Positions 43,318 to 51,392 are shown, counted from the first letter of the stretch. The stretch is 64,000 nt of DNA from Paenibacillus shirakamiensis (GCF_017874255.1 NZ_JAGGLD010000001.1:496001-560000); one strand, 5' to 3'. Numbers and translations are program-made. Notes: generated by a model not told the origin, from the sequence alone.

Positions 43318-44652
43318 ATGTTTTTACATGGTACAAGTACAATTAATGCACAAGGTCACCTCGAAATTGGAGGTTGCGATACAGTAGAACTGAAAGAACA
43401 ATATGGTACACCTCTTTATATTGTAGACGAGGCGCTCGTTCGTCAGCGTAGTCGTGAATATGTGGAAGCGTTCAAAGCTTCTGGACTGTCTTTCCAAGTG
43501 GCCTATGCAAGTAAAGCTTTCTGTACGCTTGCGATGTGCCGACTAGCTGAAGAAGAGGGTCTTTCGCTAGATGTCGTATCTGAGGGAGAACTACACACGG
43601 CACTAGAAGCAGGCTTCCCGGTTCAGCGTATCCATTTTCATGGCAATAATAAGACACCTGAAGAGATCCAAATGGCGATTACTGCGGGAATTGGATGTTT
43701 TGTCGTTGATAACTTCATCGAGATTCATCTGCTAAATGCCATAGCTAAAGACAACGGAGTAAAGGTAAATGTTCTGCTTCGTGTAACCCCTGGGGTTGAA
43801 GCCCATACGCACGAATATATTTCGACAGGTCAGACCGATTCCAAGTTCGGTTTTGATATTGGAAATGGTTCTGCTTATGAAGCCGTAAGTCTCGCTGCAT
43901 CCCAGTCCAATTTGAATTTGCTTGGTTTGCATTCACATATCGGATCTCAGATCTTCGAAGTTGAAGGCTTCCAAATGGCGGTAGAGCGTGTAGCTGCTTT
44001 TGCTGTAAAAGTAAAACAAGAAACGGACGTTACCTTCCAAGTGGTCAATTTAGGCGGAGGGTTCGGTATTCGCTACATGGATGGGGATACGCCGCTGAAA
44101 GTATCGGAGTATGTTAAAGCTATTACGGACGCTGTGAAAGAACATTTTGCTGCTGCTTACACTACTCTTCCAGAAATTTGGGTGGAGCCAGGCCGTAGCA
44201 TTGTTGGGGATGCGGGAACGACGCTTTATACCGTGGGTACTAGCAAAGATATTCCTGGTGTCCGTAAATATGTAGCTGTTGATGGTGGAATGACCGACAA
44301 TCCGCGCCCCGCTTTGTATGAATCCAAGTATGAAGCTACATTAGCTAACCGTGCTAATGATTCAGTTGAGGAGACTGTATCTATTGCGGGTAAATGCTGT
44401 GAGAGTGGAGATATGCTGATTTGGGATGTAGAGCTTCCAAAAGTGAACACGGGAGATCTACTCGCGGTATCCTGTACAGGAGCCTATAACTATGCCATGG
44501 CTAGTAATTACAACCGAATTCGTAGACCCGCAGTTGTATTCGTAAATGAAGGTCAAAGTGATATCGTGGTGCGCAGAGAATCATTGAATGATATTGTTGC
44601 GAACGACCTGATCCCGGCTAGAATTCAAAAACAACCGTCATTGAACGCTTAA
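43318..44652 (+). CDS. lysA: Diaminopimelate decarboxylase
   Basis: A 444-aa PLP enzyme: YASKAFCTLAMCRLAEEEGL carries the PLP-Lys, then IHFHGNNKT, GLHSHIGSQIFE, NLGGGFGIRYM, WVEPGRSIVGDAG, and catalytic Cys in GKCCESGDMLI. It makes lysine from meso-diaminopimelate. ATG 43318 follows GGAGGATT by 6 nt. An extended -10 (TGCTATACT, 43276-43283) lies just upstream, suggesting its own short-leader promoter. No lysine riboswitch is visible. Confidence 0.96.
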   Translation: MFLHGTSTINAQGHLEIGGCDTVELKEQYGTPLYIVDEALVRQRSREYVEAFKASGLSFQVAYASKAFCTLAMCRLAEEEGLSLDVVSEGELHTALEAGFPVQRIHFHGNNKTPEEIQMAITAGIGCFVVDNFIEIHLLNAIAKDNGVKVNVLLRVTPGVEAHTHEYISTGQTDSKFGFDIGNGSAYEAVSLAASQSNLNLLGLHSHIGSQIFEVEGFQMAVERVAAFAVKVKQETDVTFQVVNLGGGFGIRYMDGDTPLKVSEYVKAITDAVKEHFAAAYTTLPEIWVEPGRSIVGDAGTTLYTVGTSKDIPGVRKYVAVDGGMTDNPRPALYESKYEATLANRANDSVEETVSIAGKCCESGDMLIWDVELPKVNTGDLLAVSCTGAYNYAMASNYNRIRRPAVVFVNEGQSDIVVRRESLNDIVANDLIPARIQKQPSLNA

Positions 44653-44660
44653 ACAGAAGG

Positions 44661-44689
44661 AGCAGATGCCTTACGCATCTGCTTTTTTG
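44661..44689 (+). terminator. Terminator after lysA
   Basis: A perfect 9-bp stem AGCAGATGC/GCATCTGCT with loop CTTAC, then T residues. Confidence 0.9.
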
Positions 44690-44832
44690 ATTCATATCAG
44701 GCATGTTAGCAGAGTCTTCTTACTTCGTTCTTCCTCCTAACATTGCATCTAGTATAGCTAATGAAGTAAAATCAATAGGTAAACTTTATATGAAGCAGGA
44801 TAAATCAAGCAAACAAAGGGAAGTGAAACCAA

Positions 44833-45267
44833 ATGAAAAAAGGTAAAATTGTTCTTGAAAATGGTGGAGAAGTACTTATCGACTTTTTGCCAGAAGAAGC
44901 ACCAAACACAGTAGCTAACTTTGAAAAATTAGCGAACAGCGGTTTCTATAACGGACTTAGCTTTCACCGGGTTATCCCTGGTTTTGTAGCTCAAGGTGGC
45001 TGTCCTACAGGTAACGGAACAGGTGGCCCAGGATACACTATTGATTGCGAAACTTCAACAAACACAACGAAGCATGCGAAAGGTGTTCTTTCCATGGCTC
45101 ATGCAGGCAAAAACACAGGCGGTAGCCAATTCTTCATCTGCTACGGACCTCAACCTCACTTGGATGGCGTACACACAGTATTCGGTGCAGTAACGCAAGG
45201 TATGGAATTCATTGACGCTGCTAAACAAGGCGATAAGATGAAAGAAGTTACTGTCTGGGAAGAATAG
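44833..45267 (+). CDS. ppiB: Peptidyl-prolyl cis-trans isomerase B (cyclophilin)
   Basis: A 144-aa cyclophilin with [20 protein letters not shown], the active-site [13 protein letters not shown], and [19 protein letters not shown], then [12 protein letters not shown]. It speeds folding at proline bonds in the cytoplasm. It is followed by a perfect terminator. In B. subtilis the riboflavin operon lies between ppiB and scpA; here an accessory island takes that place. Confidence 0.96.
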   Translation: MKKGKIVLENGGEVLIDFLPEEAPNTVANFEKLANSGFYNGLSFHRVIPGFVAQGGCPTGNGTGGPGYTIDCETSTNTTKHAKGVLSMAHAGKNTGGSQFFICYGPQPHLDGVHTVFGAVTQGMEFIDAAKQGDKMKEVTVWEE

Positions 45268-45278
45268 TAATTGTAGAC

Positions 45279-45314
45279 AAAAACCACTTAAGGAGTGATC
45301 CTTAAGTGGTTTTT
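45279..45314. terminator. Terminator after ppiB
   Basis: A perfect 16-bp stem (45279-45294 and 45299-45314) with loop GTGA; symmetrical A and T tracts make it bidirectional. Confidence 0.92.
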
Positions 45315-45618
45315 CTGTCTTTCTCCAGACTTTAATACAACAGGCCCAGATATTATTTTAAAAGATTCGTTTAAAGTAACAGCAACTTCAGTCAAGCCAA
45401 ATACAATTGGTTTTACATTTGAAAGATTTAAATACCTGAGAAAGATAAGGCATATAATTTTGAAATTCATTGGAGTGAAATTTCTTTAAATAAAATGGAA
45501 AAAATCGTAGTCACAGTGAAAGTTATCTAATACATGTTTGTGACATGATTTGAAACATAACTGAATTCTCTTCGTGTAACTACATATGCTATTCAATACA
45601 TATAGGGGGTAAGAATTA
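45315..45618. other. Intergenic stretch with a possible gene fragment
   Basis: AT-rich sequence. A 65-codon open frame on + begins at 45295 inside the ppiB terminator, reads TGPDIILKDSFKVTATSVKP in the middle, and ends at 45489. It has no ribosome site and overlaps the terminator, so it is at best the remains of a gene. Nothing else is supported. Confidence 0.4.
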
Positions 45619-46020
45619 GTGTCTAACAGAGAAAGCACAACCCGAGGAGCTTTAATATGGTCAGGTAGAACATGTACAATTTTGGGACTACCCATTTCAT
45701 TTACGAAATACTTTGTATATGAAAAAAGGCTAGTGACTAGACGAGGTTTTTTAAATGTAGTAGAAGATGAGTTAGACTTTTATAAAGTACTTGATAAGAG
45801 TATTACTCTACCATTTTGGCAACGTATATTTGGTTGTGGATCTATTCTTCTGAATGTAGCCGATGTAGATACACCCATAAAAGAGCTAAAGTCAATAAAA
45901 GCTCCTCGCGAAGTCTATAGTCATATTGATAATATTGTTACAAAATTTGCGATGAATAATCCGCTACGTACGGCAGCGAATATTTTAGGTTCTGTAGATC
46001 AAGGTGAATCCTTTAATTAG
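45619..46020 (+). CDS. PH domain-containing protein
   Basis: A 133-aa soluble protein. The segment GRTCTILGLPISFTKYFVYE, then RRGFLNVVEDELDFYKV and LPFWQRIFGCGSILL, follows the bacterial PH domain (YdbS/DUF304) pattern seen in small standalone proteins. GTG 45619 follows AGGGGGT. A terminator at 46092-46126 ends the unit. The ligand or partner is unknown. It is probably part of the accessory island. Confidence 0.7.
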   Translation: MSNRESTTRGALIWSGRTCTILGLPISFTKYFVYEKRLVTRRGFLNVVEDELDFYKVLDKSITLPFWQRIFGCGSILLNVADVDTPIKELKSIKAPREVYSHIDNIVTKFAMNNPLRTAANILGSVDQGESFN

Positions 46021-46091
46021 CTAGTACGTATGTAGCTTTGGCATTATGTTTTTATCCATTAAGTAGAGCCATGCATTGAATTACAATGTAC

Positions 46092-46126
46092 CCTTCGAAG
46101 GATTCTCATCCTACGAAGGTTTTTTA
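46092..46126 (+). terminator. Terminator after the PH-domain gene
   Basis: CCTTCGAAGGAT (46092-46103) and ATCCTACGAAGG (46108-46119) pair apart from one A-A mismatch; a T-tract follows. Confidence 0.85.
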
Positions 46127-46130
46127 TCGT

Positions 46131-46180
46131 GTAATTTTTTTTAGTTTGGAATTTTGGGCAGAACGAATAAAAAAAATTAC
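46131..46180. repeat. 13-bp perfect inverted repeat upstream of the agr-like operon
   Basis: GTAATTTTTTTTA (46131-46143) and TAAAAAAAATTAC (46168-46180) are perfect complements around a 24-bp centre. It lies about 90 bp before the first gene of the operon. It could be an operator, a transcript structure or the end of a small mobile repeat. Confidence 0.5.
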
Positions 46181-46269
46181 GGGAACCTCTTGTGAAATAT
46201 ACGGCTTTCCCTTATATTTCAATTACACAAAATTACTTAATAGGCAATATGACAGAGGAGGTATGTTTT

Positions 46270-46581
46270 GTGTTATTAAGCAGCTATCGGGCCAAAGCAC
46301 GGGAGTTAGGTGGAGAAGCCTGCAGAGTTATTAACCAGCTATTAGATGAGTTAGAGAAAGAGAGGGAGATCACTAGCGGCAAGAAATTACCTCCTTTACT
46401 CGGGAGCAAAGAAGTCGCAGAAAGAATTGAAATCGATCCAAAGAACCTGCACCATACTCGTAAAACGAAGTTCTTTCCAGAACCAAATACTTGTGTGGGT
46501 AAAAGACCGCTGTGGGCTGAAGAAACAATAAATCAATATTTGGACAAGTTATCCGAATGGCGAGACAAAAAGAATAATTAG
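46270..46581 (+). CDS. Helix-turn-helix DNA-binding protein of the agr-like operon
   Basis: A 103-aa protein. After an N-terminal helix (ARELGGEACRVINQLLDELE) comes LLGSKEVAERIEIDPKNLHH, then HTRKTKFFPEPN and RPLWAEETINQYLDKL, the form of an AlpA/Xis/MerR-like HTH that reads a winged helix. GTG 46270 is chosen because GAGGAGG lies 8-9 nt upstream; an ATG closer to the site is out of frame. It ends 16 nt before the next gene, so the four genes 46270-47864 look like one operon. Target unknown. Confidence 0.65.
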   Translation: MLLSSYRAKARELGGEACRVINQLLDELEKEREITSGKKLPPLLGSKEVAERIEIDPKNLHHTRKTKFFPEPNTCVGKRPLWAEETINQYLDKLSEWRDKKNN

Positions 46582-46597
46582 TGTGGAGGCGTCATGA

Positions 46598-47227
46598 ATG
46601 TCGCTAGAGCCTTTAGGGTTCATGGTATTTTCGACAATTGAAACATTTGCTTGGTACTACCTAAGCATGTCCCTTTTTAGATACAAACCTAATGAATACA
46701 CATGGCAAGCATTATTTATTATATTACTAATGAATTTACAGAGTTTTGTACTAAGAAACGAGTATGACCTTTCATACATGGTACCCGTTATTAGTATTCT
46801 GTTGTTCACATTTTTTTATAGAACCGTTGTCAAAATACCTTTGATTGGTGCTTTCTCACTTACGATAGCAGGTTTCCTCATATTTGGTATTGTTCAAACG
46901 GCACTATTGATAGCGATATTTGGTTCTATTGCTGAGGCAATGCGAATTCCTATAAATGGTTACATAGGCCAATTTTCTACCGGCGTAGTCGTTATTGGAA
47001 TATCACATTTCATCTATAAGCTCAGATTTGGCTTTACTTTTGATTTCGAGAAGGTGCGGTTAAAATCAGAGGATATTGTTCTATTAGCACTAATGTTTAT
47101 ATTTCTCATCGCCATAACAGTCATATTATTTTTAAATGAAATATGGCTAAATATTATCTTCTTTACAGTAGCTTTATCTTTTTTGCTGTTTTATGCGGTA
47201 ATAAAGGAGAAAGATGAGTTTGATTGA
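46598..47227 (+). CDS. Polytopic membrane protein, AgrC-like sensor module without kinase
   Basis: A 209-aa protein with six or seven membrane helices (FMVFSTIETFAWYYLSMSLF, QALFIILLMNLQSFVL, VPVISILLFTFFYRTV, GFLIFGIVQTALLIAIFG and two C-terminal hydrophobic helices) and a very short cytoplasmic tail ending KEKDEFD. The pattern is that of the input domain of AgrC-type peptide receptors, but the coiled linker and histidine kinase are absent. GGAGG lies 8 nt before ATG. It overlaps agrB by 14 bp. The receptor role is inferred from context only. Confidence 0.6.
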   Translation: MSLEPLGFMVFSTIETFAWYYLSMSLFRYKPNEYTWQALFIILLMNLQSFVLRNEYDLSYMVPVISILLFTFFYRTVVKIPLIGAFSLTIAGFLIFGIVQTALLIAIFGSIAEAMRIPINGYIGQFSTGVVVIGISHFIYKLRFGFTFDFEKVRLKSEDIVLLALMFIFLIAITVILFLNEIWLNIIFFTVALSFLLFYAVIKEKDEFD

Positions 47228-47741
47228 AACTATGGCTTTACACATTGCGACGGGGATCAAACGATTGGTCCCTGAGCATCCAGCTTCAATTGCTGTATTA
47301 AAACATGCATTAGGCATCTTGATTAATACATTCATGATTATTGGGCTATGTATATTCATATCTAAGTGGATTGGAACAATACCTGAAATGCTCATGATTT
47401 TAGTTGCTTTTCCCGGTTTGCGCATGGTATCTGGGGGCATCCACTTAAAATCAGGGATGAAGTGTGTGCTGATAACTACTGCGGCATTTGTGATCCTTTC
47501 ATTGTTAACTTTTAGTTATAGCGTAGTCGTTGTGTTAAATATATTAAATATAATTCTTGTCTTTCTATTTGCACCTTCAGATATCGAGAAGCAATCCAGA
47601 ATTAAATCTAGACATTATCCGAAATTAAAGCTAGCTTCAACTCTCATCGTGGCGATAAATCTCCTTATTGGATCTCCTACGTTAGCCGTATCTTTTCTTC
47701 TCCAAGCGCTGACTCTAGTTCCATGGAAGGAGGTGAAATGA
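47214..47741 (+). CDS. agrB: AgrB-like peptide-processing membrane endopeptidase
   Basis: A 175-aa integral membrane protein. Catalytic residues His77 and Cys84 stand in GGIHLKSGMKC, the same numbers and spacing as in S. aureus AgrB, preceded by PGLRMVS. Four to six membrane helices follow. AgrB cleaves the C-terminal tail of AgrD and forms a thiolactone or lactone ring. AAAGGAG lies 4 nt before ATG. The stop TGA directly abuts the start of the 40-aa pro-peptide gene. Confidence 0.9.
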   Translation: MSLIETMALHIATGIKRLVPEHPASIAVLKHALGILINTFMIIGLCIFISKWIGTIPEMLMILVAFPGLRMVSGGIHLKSGMKCVLITTAAFVILSLLTFSYSVVVVLNILNIILVFLFAPSDIEKQSRIKSRHYPKLKLASTLIVAINLLIGSPTLAVSFLLQALTLVPWKEVK

Positions 47742-47864
47742 ATGATGAGATCCTTTGTTTTTAAAGCTGCTACTTGGTTGTCTGCATTAGCGATACTAAC
47801 AGTAAAGCCGGCGAGTGTACTGTACTTATACAGTGGTGAAACGCCAGATGAACTCTTAGTATAG
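47742..47864 (+). CDS. agrD: AgrD-like cyclic lactone autoinducer pro-peptide (Ser type)
   Basis: A 40-aa frame directly after agrB with GGAAGGAGG as ribosome site. The amphipathic N-terminal helix (MRSFVFKAATWLSALAILTV) precedes a core ASVLYL and an acidic tail YSGETPDELLV. In AgrD proteins the ring-forming residue plus four others lie just before such a tail with P-x-E-L. Here Ser25-Val-Leu-Tyr-Leu29 occupies that place; there is no cysteine in the protein. The mature signal would therefore be a serine lactone, known for the S. intermedius group. The first two codons are both ATG. Confidence 0.82.
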   Translation: MMRSFVFKAATWLSALAILTVKPASVLYLYSGETPDELLV

Positions 47865-48540
47865 AAATTCATAATCTATAAGTATTACAATGTTCCTGTT
47901 ATTAGGTTATGAACAAAAGTTCCCTTTTGGGAATGTATACCCTTTATATCTCACTGAATTTCATCGATAGTACATACAACATTAGAGCTATATACGCAGT
48001 GGGTTCGTCTAGATATTGAACATCTACGTTAAATAGCAGAAGATTTAATTTTAGCTTGTTATTGAGGTAATACGGTCAGAGTAATGAAGAGGATGATATT
48101 CTCAAATTAGGTAGCTCTGGTGGTACACATTGAGTGCCTTATCTCTGTATTGCGTTGTCTAAAAAAGAGGGATATAGTCTTTATATTCATGGTTTAACGA
48201 GTTGAGATGCGCTGACCAAAAATTGGAAAATACCAGTGAGGACTGAGCTTTACTATCTTTAGAATGTTAATCATTGGGCTGGGATTACCCTAGTTGGCTA
48301 GTGTGCATTTCATGCTCTTAGAAACCACTGGAATAGCCATAAGGGTTGGTACGTCCGCATTTTTTAGGAATTGTGATTACGAAGGAGATCAAGCAGGCCT
48401 TGGATAGGGGCTGTAAGGAAGGCAGGCAATAAAGGATGAATATAGGCTTGCTACAACAAAGATGACAAACTTGACTAAACAGTTAAAATAGTGCTTATTT
48501 AATGTAGGGCCCGTATGTGCGGGCGCTGCATTTTTTATTT
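47865..48540. other. Non-coding or decayed region downstream of agrD
   Basis: About 680 bp without an ORF of note. One frame near 48160-48365 reads like protein between stops (KKEGYSLYIHGLTS, stop, DALTKNWKIPVRTELYYL, stop, then NHWNSHKGWYVRI), suggesting a decayed gene. A short hairpin TTCCC/GGGAA lies at 47920-47933. The end holds the hairpin listed separately. No RNA family was recognised. Confidence 0.45.
48502..48540 (+). terminator. Terminator before scpA
   Basis: Arms around GCCCG (48508-48512) and CGGGC (48519-48523), extended by ATGTAG/CTGCAT, are followed by TTTTTATTTT. It ends 18 nt before the scpA start. Confidence 0.75.
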
Positions 48541-48558
48541 TGGGTGGAGGAGCAGCAA

Positions 48559-49350
48559 GTGACCGTACTTTATAAGCTGGAGACTTTTGAAGGACCGCTG
48601 GATTTACTGCTTCATTTAATTGATCAAGCAGAAATAGATATTCAGCATATCTCAATCAGCGACATTACCGATCAATATTTACTATATTTACACAGTATGC
48701 AGGAACTTGAACTAGAGATTACAAGTGAATTTCTGGTGATGGCGGCTACTCTTTTATCGATGAAGAGTAAGCTTCTCCTACCCAAGCCGCCCGTCATTGA
48801 GATAGAAGAATTCTATGATGACTATGAAGAAGAAGAGGATCCTCGGGAGGAACTCATTCGGAAGCTGATTGAATATCGCAAATATAAAGGCATAGCGGAA
48901 CATCTTCATGACAAAGAGTGGGAGCGAAGTTTAATATTTTCAAAGGAGCCGGAGGACTTAAGTCCGTTCATGCCTGAGATTGTAGAGAATCCGGTAAAAG
49001 GGCTTCATGCTGGGGATTTGATCGCTATGTTCCAAAAGGCAATTCGCAAAGCTGCCAAACGCAATATTGTCACGCGTATACACCGGGATGAGATCTCAGT
49101 TAAAGATCGGATTCGTGATGTGGTGACTACTTTGGAACAATCAGGCCGAGGTGGCCGAGTGATGTTCTCAACATTAATTCATATCTCAATGGACCGACAC
49201 GAGATCGTTGTAACTTTTTTAGCCATTTTAGAGCTGATGAAGATGAGACAAATTGTCTGTTACCAGGACAGGCTGTTTGAAGATATTGTGATGGAGTGGA
49301 GAGGAGAAGGAAAGTTAGATGGATTATCAGAAACTGAAATCAATTATTGA
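48559..49350 (+). CDS. scpA: Segregation and condensation protein A
   Basis: A 263-aa kleisin. The N-terminal YKLETFEGPLDLLLHLIDQA and SDITDQYLLYL, EFLVMAATLLSMKSKLLLPK are characteristic; the acidic EEFYDDYEEEEDPREEL linker and C-terminal winged helix (VVTFLAILELMKMRQI) follow. It joins SMC heads with ScpB to compact chromosomes. GTG 48559 follows GGAGGAG. scpB starts 32 bp before its end. Confidence 0.95.
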   Translation: MTVLYKLETFEGPLDLLLHLIDQAEIDIQHISISDITDQYLLYLHSMQELELEITSEFLVMAATLLSMKSKLLLPKPPVIEIEEFYDDYEEEEDPREELIRKLIEYRKYKGIAEHLHDKEWERSLIFSKEPEDLSPFMPEIVENPVKGLHAGDLIAMFQKAIRKAAKRNIVTRIHRDEISVKDRIRDVVTTLEQSGRGGRVMFSTLIHISMDRHEIVVTFLAILELMKMRQIVCYQDRLFEDIVMEWRGEGKLDGLSETEINY

Positions 49351-49987
49351 GGGTTTACTCTTCCTGGCAGGAGATGAGGGACTAACTGTTAGACAGCTGT
49401 CTGAAGTACTAGATCAGCCGAATGATGTCATTATAGATGCACTAAAAGATCTCAAAAAGGCTTTTAAAAAAGCAGGACGTGGATTGCAAATTATTCAGAT
49501 TGCCGGCGGCTACCAAATGGCTACGATTCCGGAACATGCTCCTTATTTTGAAAAGTTAGCTTACTCACCTTCACGCTCTTCGCTTTCTCAAGCTGCTTTG
49601 GAGACCTTGTCTATCGTTGCTTATCGTCAGCCAATTACAAGAGTAGATGTCGAAGAGATTCGAGGAGTAAAGTCGGAAAGAGCAATACATACTTTGGTCA
49701 ATAAAGATCTGATTGAAGAGATAGGCAGAGCAGAAGCAATTGGACGGCCTATTTTATACGGAACTACCAAAGCTTTCTTAGATTACTTTGGACTCGGAAG
49801 TCTTGTGGACCTTCCCGATATGGAAGAGTTCGATAATCAAGAGAATCTTGAAGAAGAGACGCAGCTGCTCTTTCAGAAGCTCGAGGAACAACAAATTACG
49901 TTTGATGACGTGAAGGAAAGTCCCCAAGTGGATACAGAAATTGCAGTATCTTTAGATGATCAAAGCTGGGTTGCGGATCAAAAGTAA
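49319..49987 (+). CDS. scpB: Segregation and condensation protein B
   Basis: A 222-aa protein with two winged-helix domains: IEGLLFLAGDEGLTVRQLSE and LGYRQP-type block ALETLSIVAYRQPITRVDVE, EIRGVKSERAIHTLVNKDLI and GRPILYGTTKAFLDYFGL. It binds ScpA in the SMC complex. The start overlaps scpA, giving coupled translation. The acidic C-terminal tail (about 55 residues) is longer than the folded core requires. Confidence 0.95.
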   Translation: MDYQKLKSIIEGLLFLAGDEGLTVRQLSEVLDQPNDVIIDALKDLKKAFKKAGRGLQIIQIAGGYQMATIPEHAPYFEKLAYSPSRSSLSQAALETLSIVAYRQPITRVDVEEIRGVKSERAIHTLVNKDLIEEIGRAEAIGRPILYGTTKAFLDYFGLGSLVDLPDMEEFDNQENLEEETQLLFQKLEEQQITFDDVKESPQVDTEIAVSLDDQSWVADQK

Positions 49988-50027
49988 GGTTTGAAATCTT
50001 GGAATTCTGTTGAACTGAAAAGGATAC

Positions 50028-50066
50028 CCCAAAAAAAACCGCTTATTAATGAGCGGTTTTTTTTTC
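50028..50066 (+). terminator. Terminator after scpB
   Basis: AAAAAACCGCT (50033-50043) pairs with AGCGGTTTTTT (50052-50062), with long A and T tracts on both sides. Confidence 0.9.
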
Positions 50067-50074
50067 CTTTTTAT

Positions 50075-50104
50075 GAATGGTTTTCTTATCCTAGCGCCAT
50101 ACTA
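50075..50104 (+). promoter_or_regulatory. Sigma-G promoter of the DUF2953-gerW pair
   Basis: GAATG (50075-50079), 18-bp spacer, CATACTA (50098-50104): both elements match GHATR-N17/18-CATNHTA exactly. B. subtilis ytfIJ are forespore genes, which agrees. Confidence 0.7.
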
Positions 50105-50147
50105 ATCTATAGTTTCTATTTAAAGGCAGGATGGGGGGTGTGCAATC

Positions 50148-50831
50148 TTGTGGATTTGGATAGGGGGAGGGGTGCTCATTATAGCAGTACTCCTCTTTGC
50201 GGTGATGATGACCCAAATCAGGCTGACCCTGAATATTGTGAAGAAAAATAAAGATGATACCATCATTGTGGAAGCTAAAGCTTTAGCAGGTATGATCAAA
50301 TATCAATATGAAATTCCTTCAATCATCTTCAAAGATATGCAAGAGGGAGTTGTTGTCGAGGAAAAAGCCCAAGATAACTTCATAAAAAGGCATCATTCCG
50401 AGGAGAAACAAAATATTGATAAAGCGCAGGTAGAGGACTGGCGAGATAAATTTAGAAGGATTTTACAGGCAACCAAAGATATCAAGATGTGGCTTTTTCA
50501 AACGTTACGTCATGTGAAAGTAACTCATTTGGATTGGACTACTGAAATTTGTCTAGATGCTGCCGACCAGACGGCCATACTTGCGGGAAGTCTATGGGCC
50601 CTCAAATGCAGTTTAATTGGTGGGTTATCCTATCTGTTGCAAATGGAGACGGCACCTAAGCTTCATATTATTCCGCTGTTTGGGTTGAAACCTCAAATTT
50701 CCACAAAAATGACTTGCATAGCACAAATTCGGTGTGGATATGCTATGTATGCTGGACTAGTGCTTATAGTTCGTGTGTTAAAAGTGAAAGGAGGAATTAA
50801 GAAATGGCAGAGCATCCTATTCAAGGGCTAA
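50148..50831 (+). CDS. ytfI: DUF2953 membrane protein (YtfI type)
   Basis: A 227-aa protein with an N-terminal membrane helix (WIWIGGGVLIIAVLLFAVMM), a charged middle part and the typical DUF2953 C-terminal segment VTHLDWTTEICLDAADQTAI with GLSYLLQM and PLFGLKPQISTKMTCIAQIR. TTG start follows GGGGGGTG. It overlaps gerW by 28 bp. Its role in sporulation is inferred from that pairing. Confidence 0.85.
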   Translation: MWIWIGGGVLIIAVLLFAVMMTQIRLTLNIVKKNKDDTIIVEAKALAGMIKYQYEIPSIIFKDMQEGVVVEEKAQDNFIKRHHSEEKQNIDKAQVEDWRDKFRRILQATKDIKMWLFQTLRHVKVTHLDWTTEICLDAADQTAILAGSLWALKCSLIGGLSYLLQMETAPKLHIIPLFGLKPQISTKMTCIAQIRCGYAMYAGLVLIVRVLKVKGGIKKWQSILFKG

Positions 50832-51319
50832 TGCAAACAGCTCTAGAAAACATTAAAGAGATGGTTGATGTAAATACGATCGTAGGTGAGGCCGTAGAAA
50901 CTCCGGATGGTAGCGTGATCCTTCCTATAAGCCGGGTTGGTTTTGGGTTTGCGGCTGGAGGTAGTGACTTTAACATTGATGAGAAATTTGCTCAAAGTCC
51001 TACCAGTACAACAGAAGGTAAATCCCGTCCATTTGGTGGTGGTAGCGGGGGTGGGGTCTCCATTAATCCGATTGCTTTCCTCGTTGTAGGCAAGCAGGGC
51101 GTACATGTCGTACCTTTGGATAATCAGACTCATGTTGTAGAAAAAATGATTGATGCTGTCCCTAACATTATTGATAAAATTCAGACGATGATTGCTTCGG
51201 GAAGCAGTAAATCATCAACCTCGTCGAATTCTTCTTCGACTTCTGTACCACCTGAACAAATCAATGTGACAGTAAAAGAATCTTCCACCAGTCAAAGTCA
51301 ATACGGGCATAATTTATAA
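50804..51319 (+). CDS. gerW: GerW family sporulation protein (YtfJ)
   Basis: A 171-aa protein: HPIQGLMQTALENIKEMVDV, TIVGEAVETPDGSVILPISR, VGFGFAAGG and a glycine-rich patch FGGGSGGGVSINPIAFLVV, which define GerW/YtfJ. It is required for L-alanine germination in B. subtilis. The Ser/Thr-rich tail after residue 140 is low in complexity. AAAGGAGG precedes ATG. Confidence 0.93.
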   Translation: MAEHPIQGLMQTALENIKEMVDVNTIVGEAVETPDGSVILPISRVGFGFAAGGSDFNIDEKFAQSPTSTTEGKSRPFGGGSGGGVSINPIAFLVVGKQGVHVVPLDNQTHVVEKMIDAVPNIIDKIQTMIASGSSKSSTSSNSSSTSVPPEQINVTVKESSTSQSQYGHNL

Positions 51320-51346
51320 GCTGCCCCTAGTGGACAAGAAGTCATG

Positions 51347-51377
51347 ATCCCTTCCGGCACTTGCGGAAGGGATTTTG
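51347..51377 (+). terminator. Terminator after gerW
   Basis: ATCCCTTCCG (51347-51356) pairs with CGGAAGGGAT (51364-51373), then TTT. Confidence 0.8.
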
Positions 51378-51392
51378 CATTCAAAGGTGGAC

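Noticed and set aside
45295-45489. 65-codon + ORF after ppiB
   Set aside because: It begins inside the ppiB terminator, has no ribosome site and matches no family I know; kept only as a possible fragment.
46086-46334. 82-codon + ORF overlapping the HTH gene in another frame, with an ATG right after GAGGAGGT
   Set aside because: The ATG is too close to the ribosome site and the product has no family features, whereas GTG 46270 gives a sound HTH protein with proper spacing.
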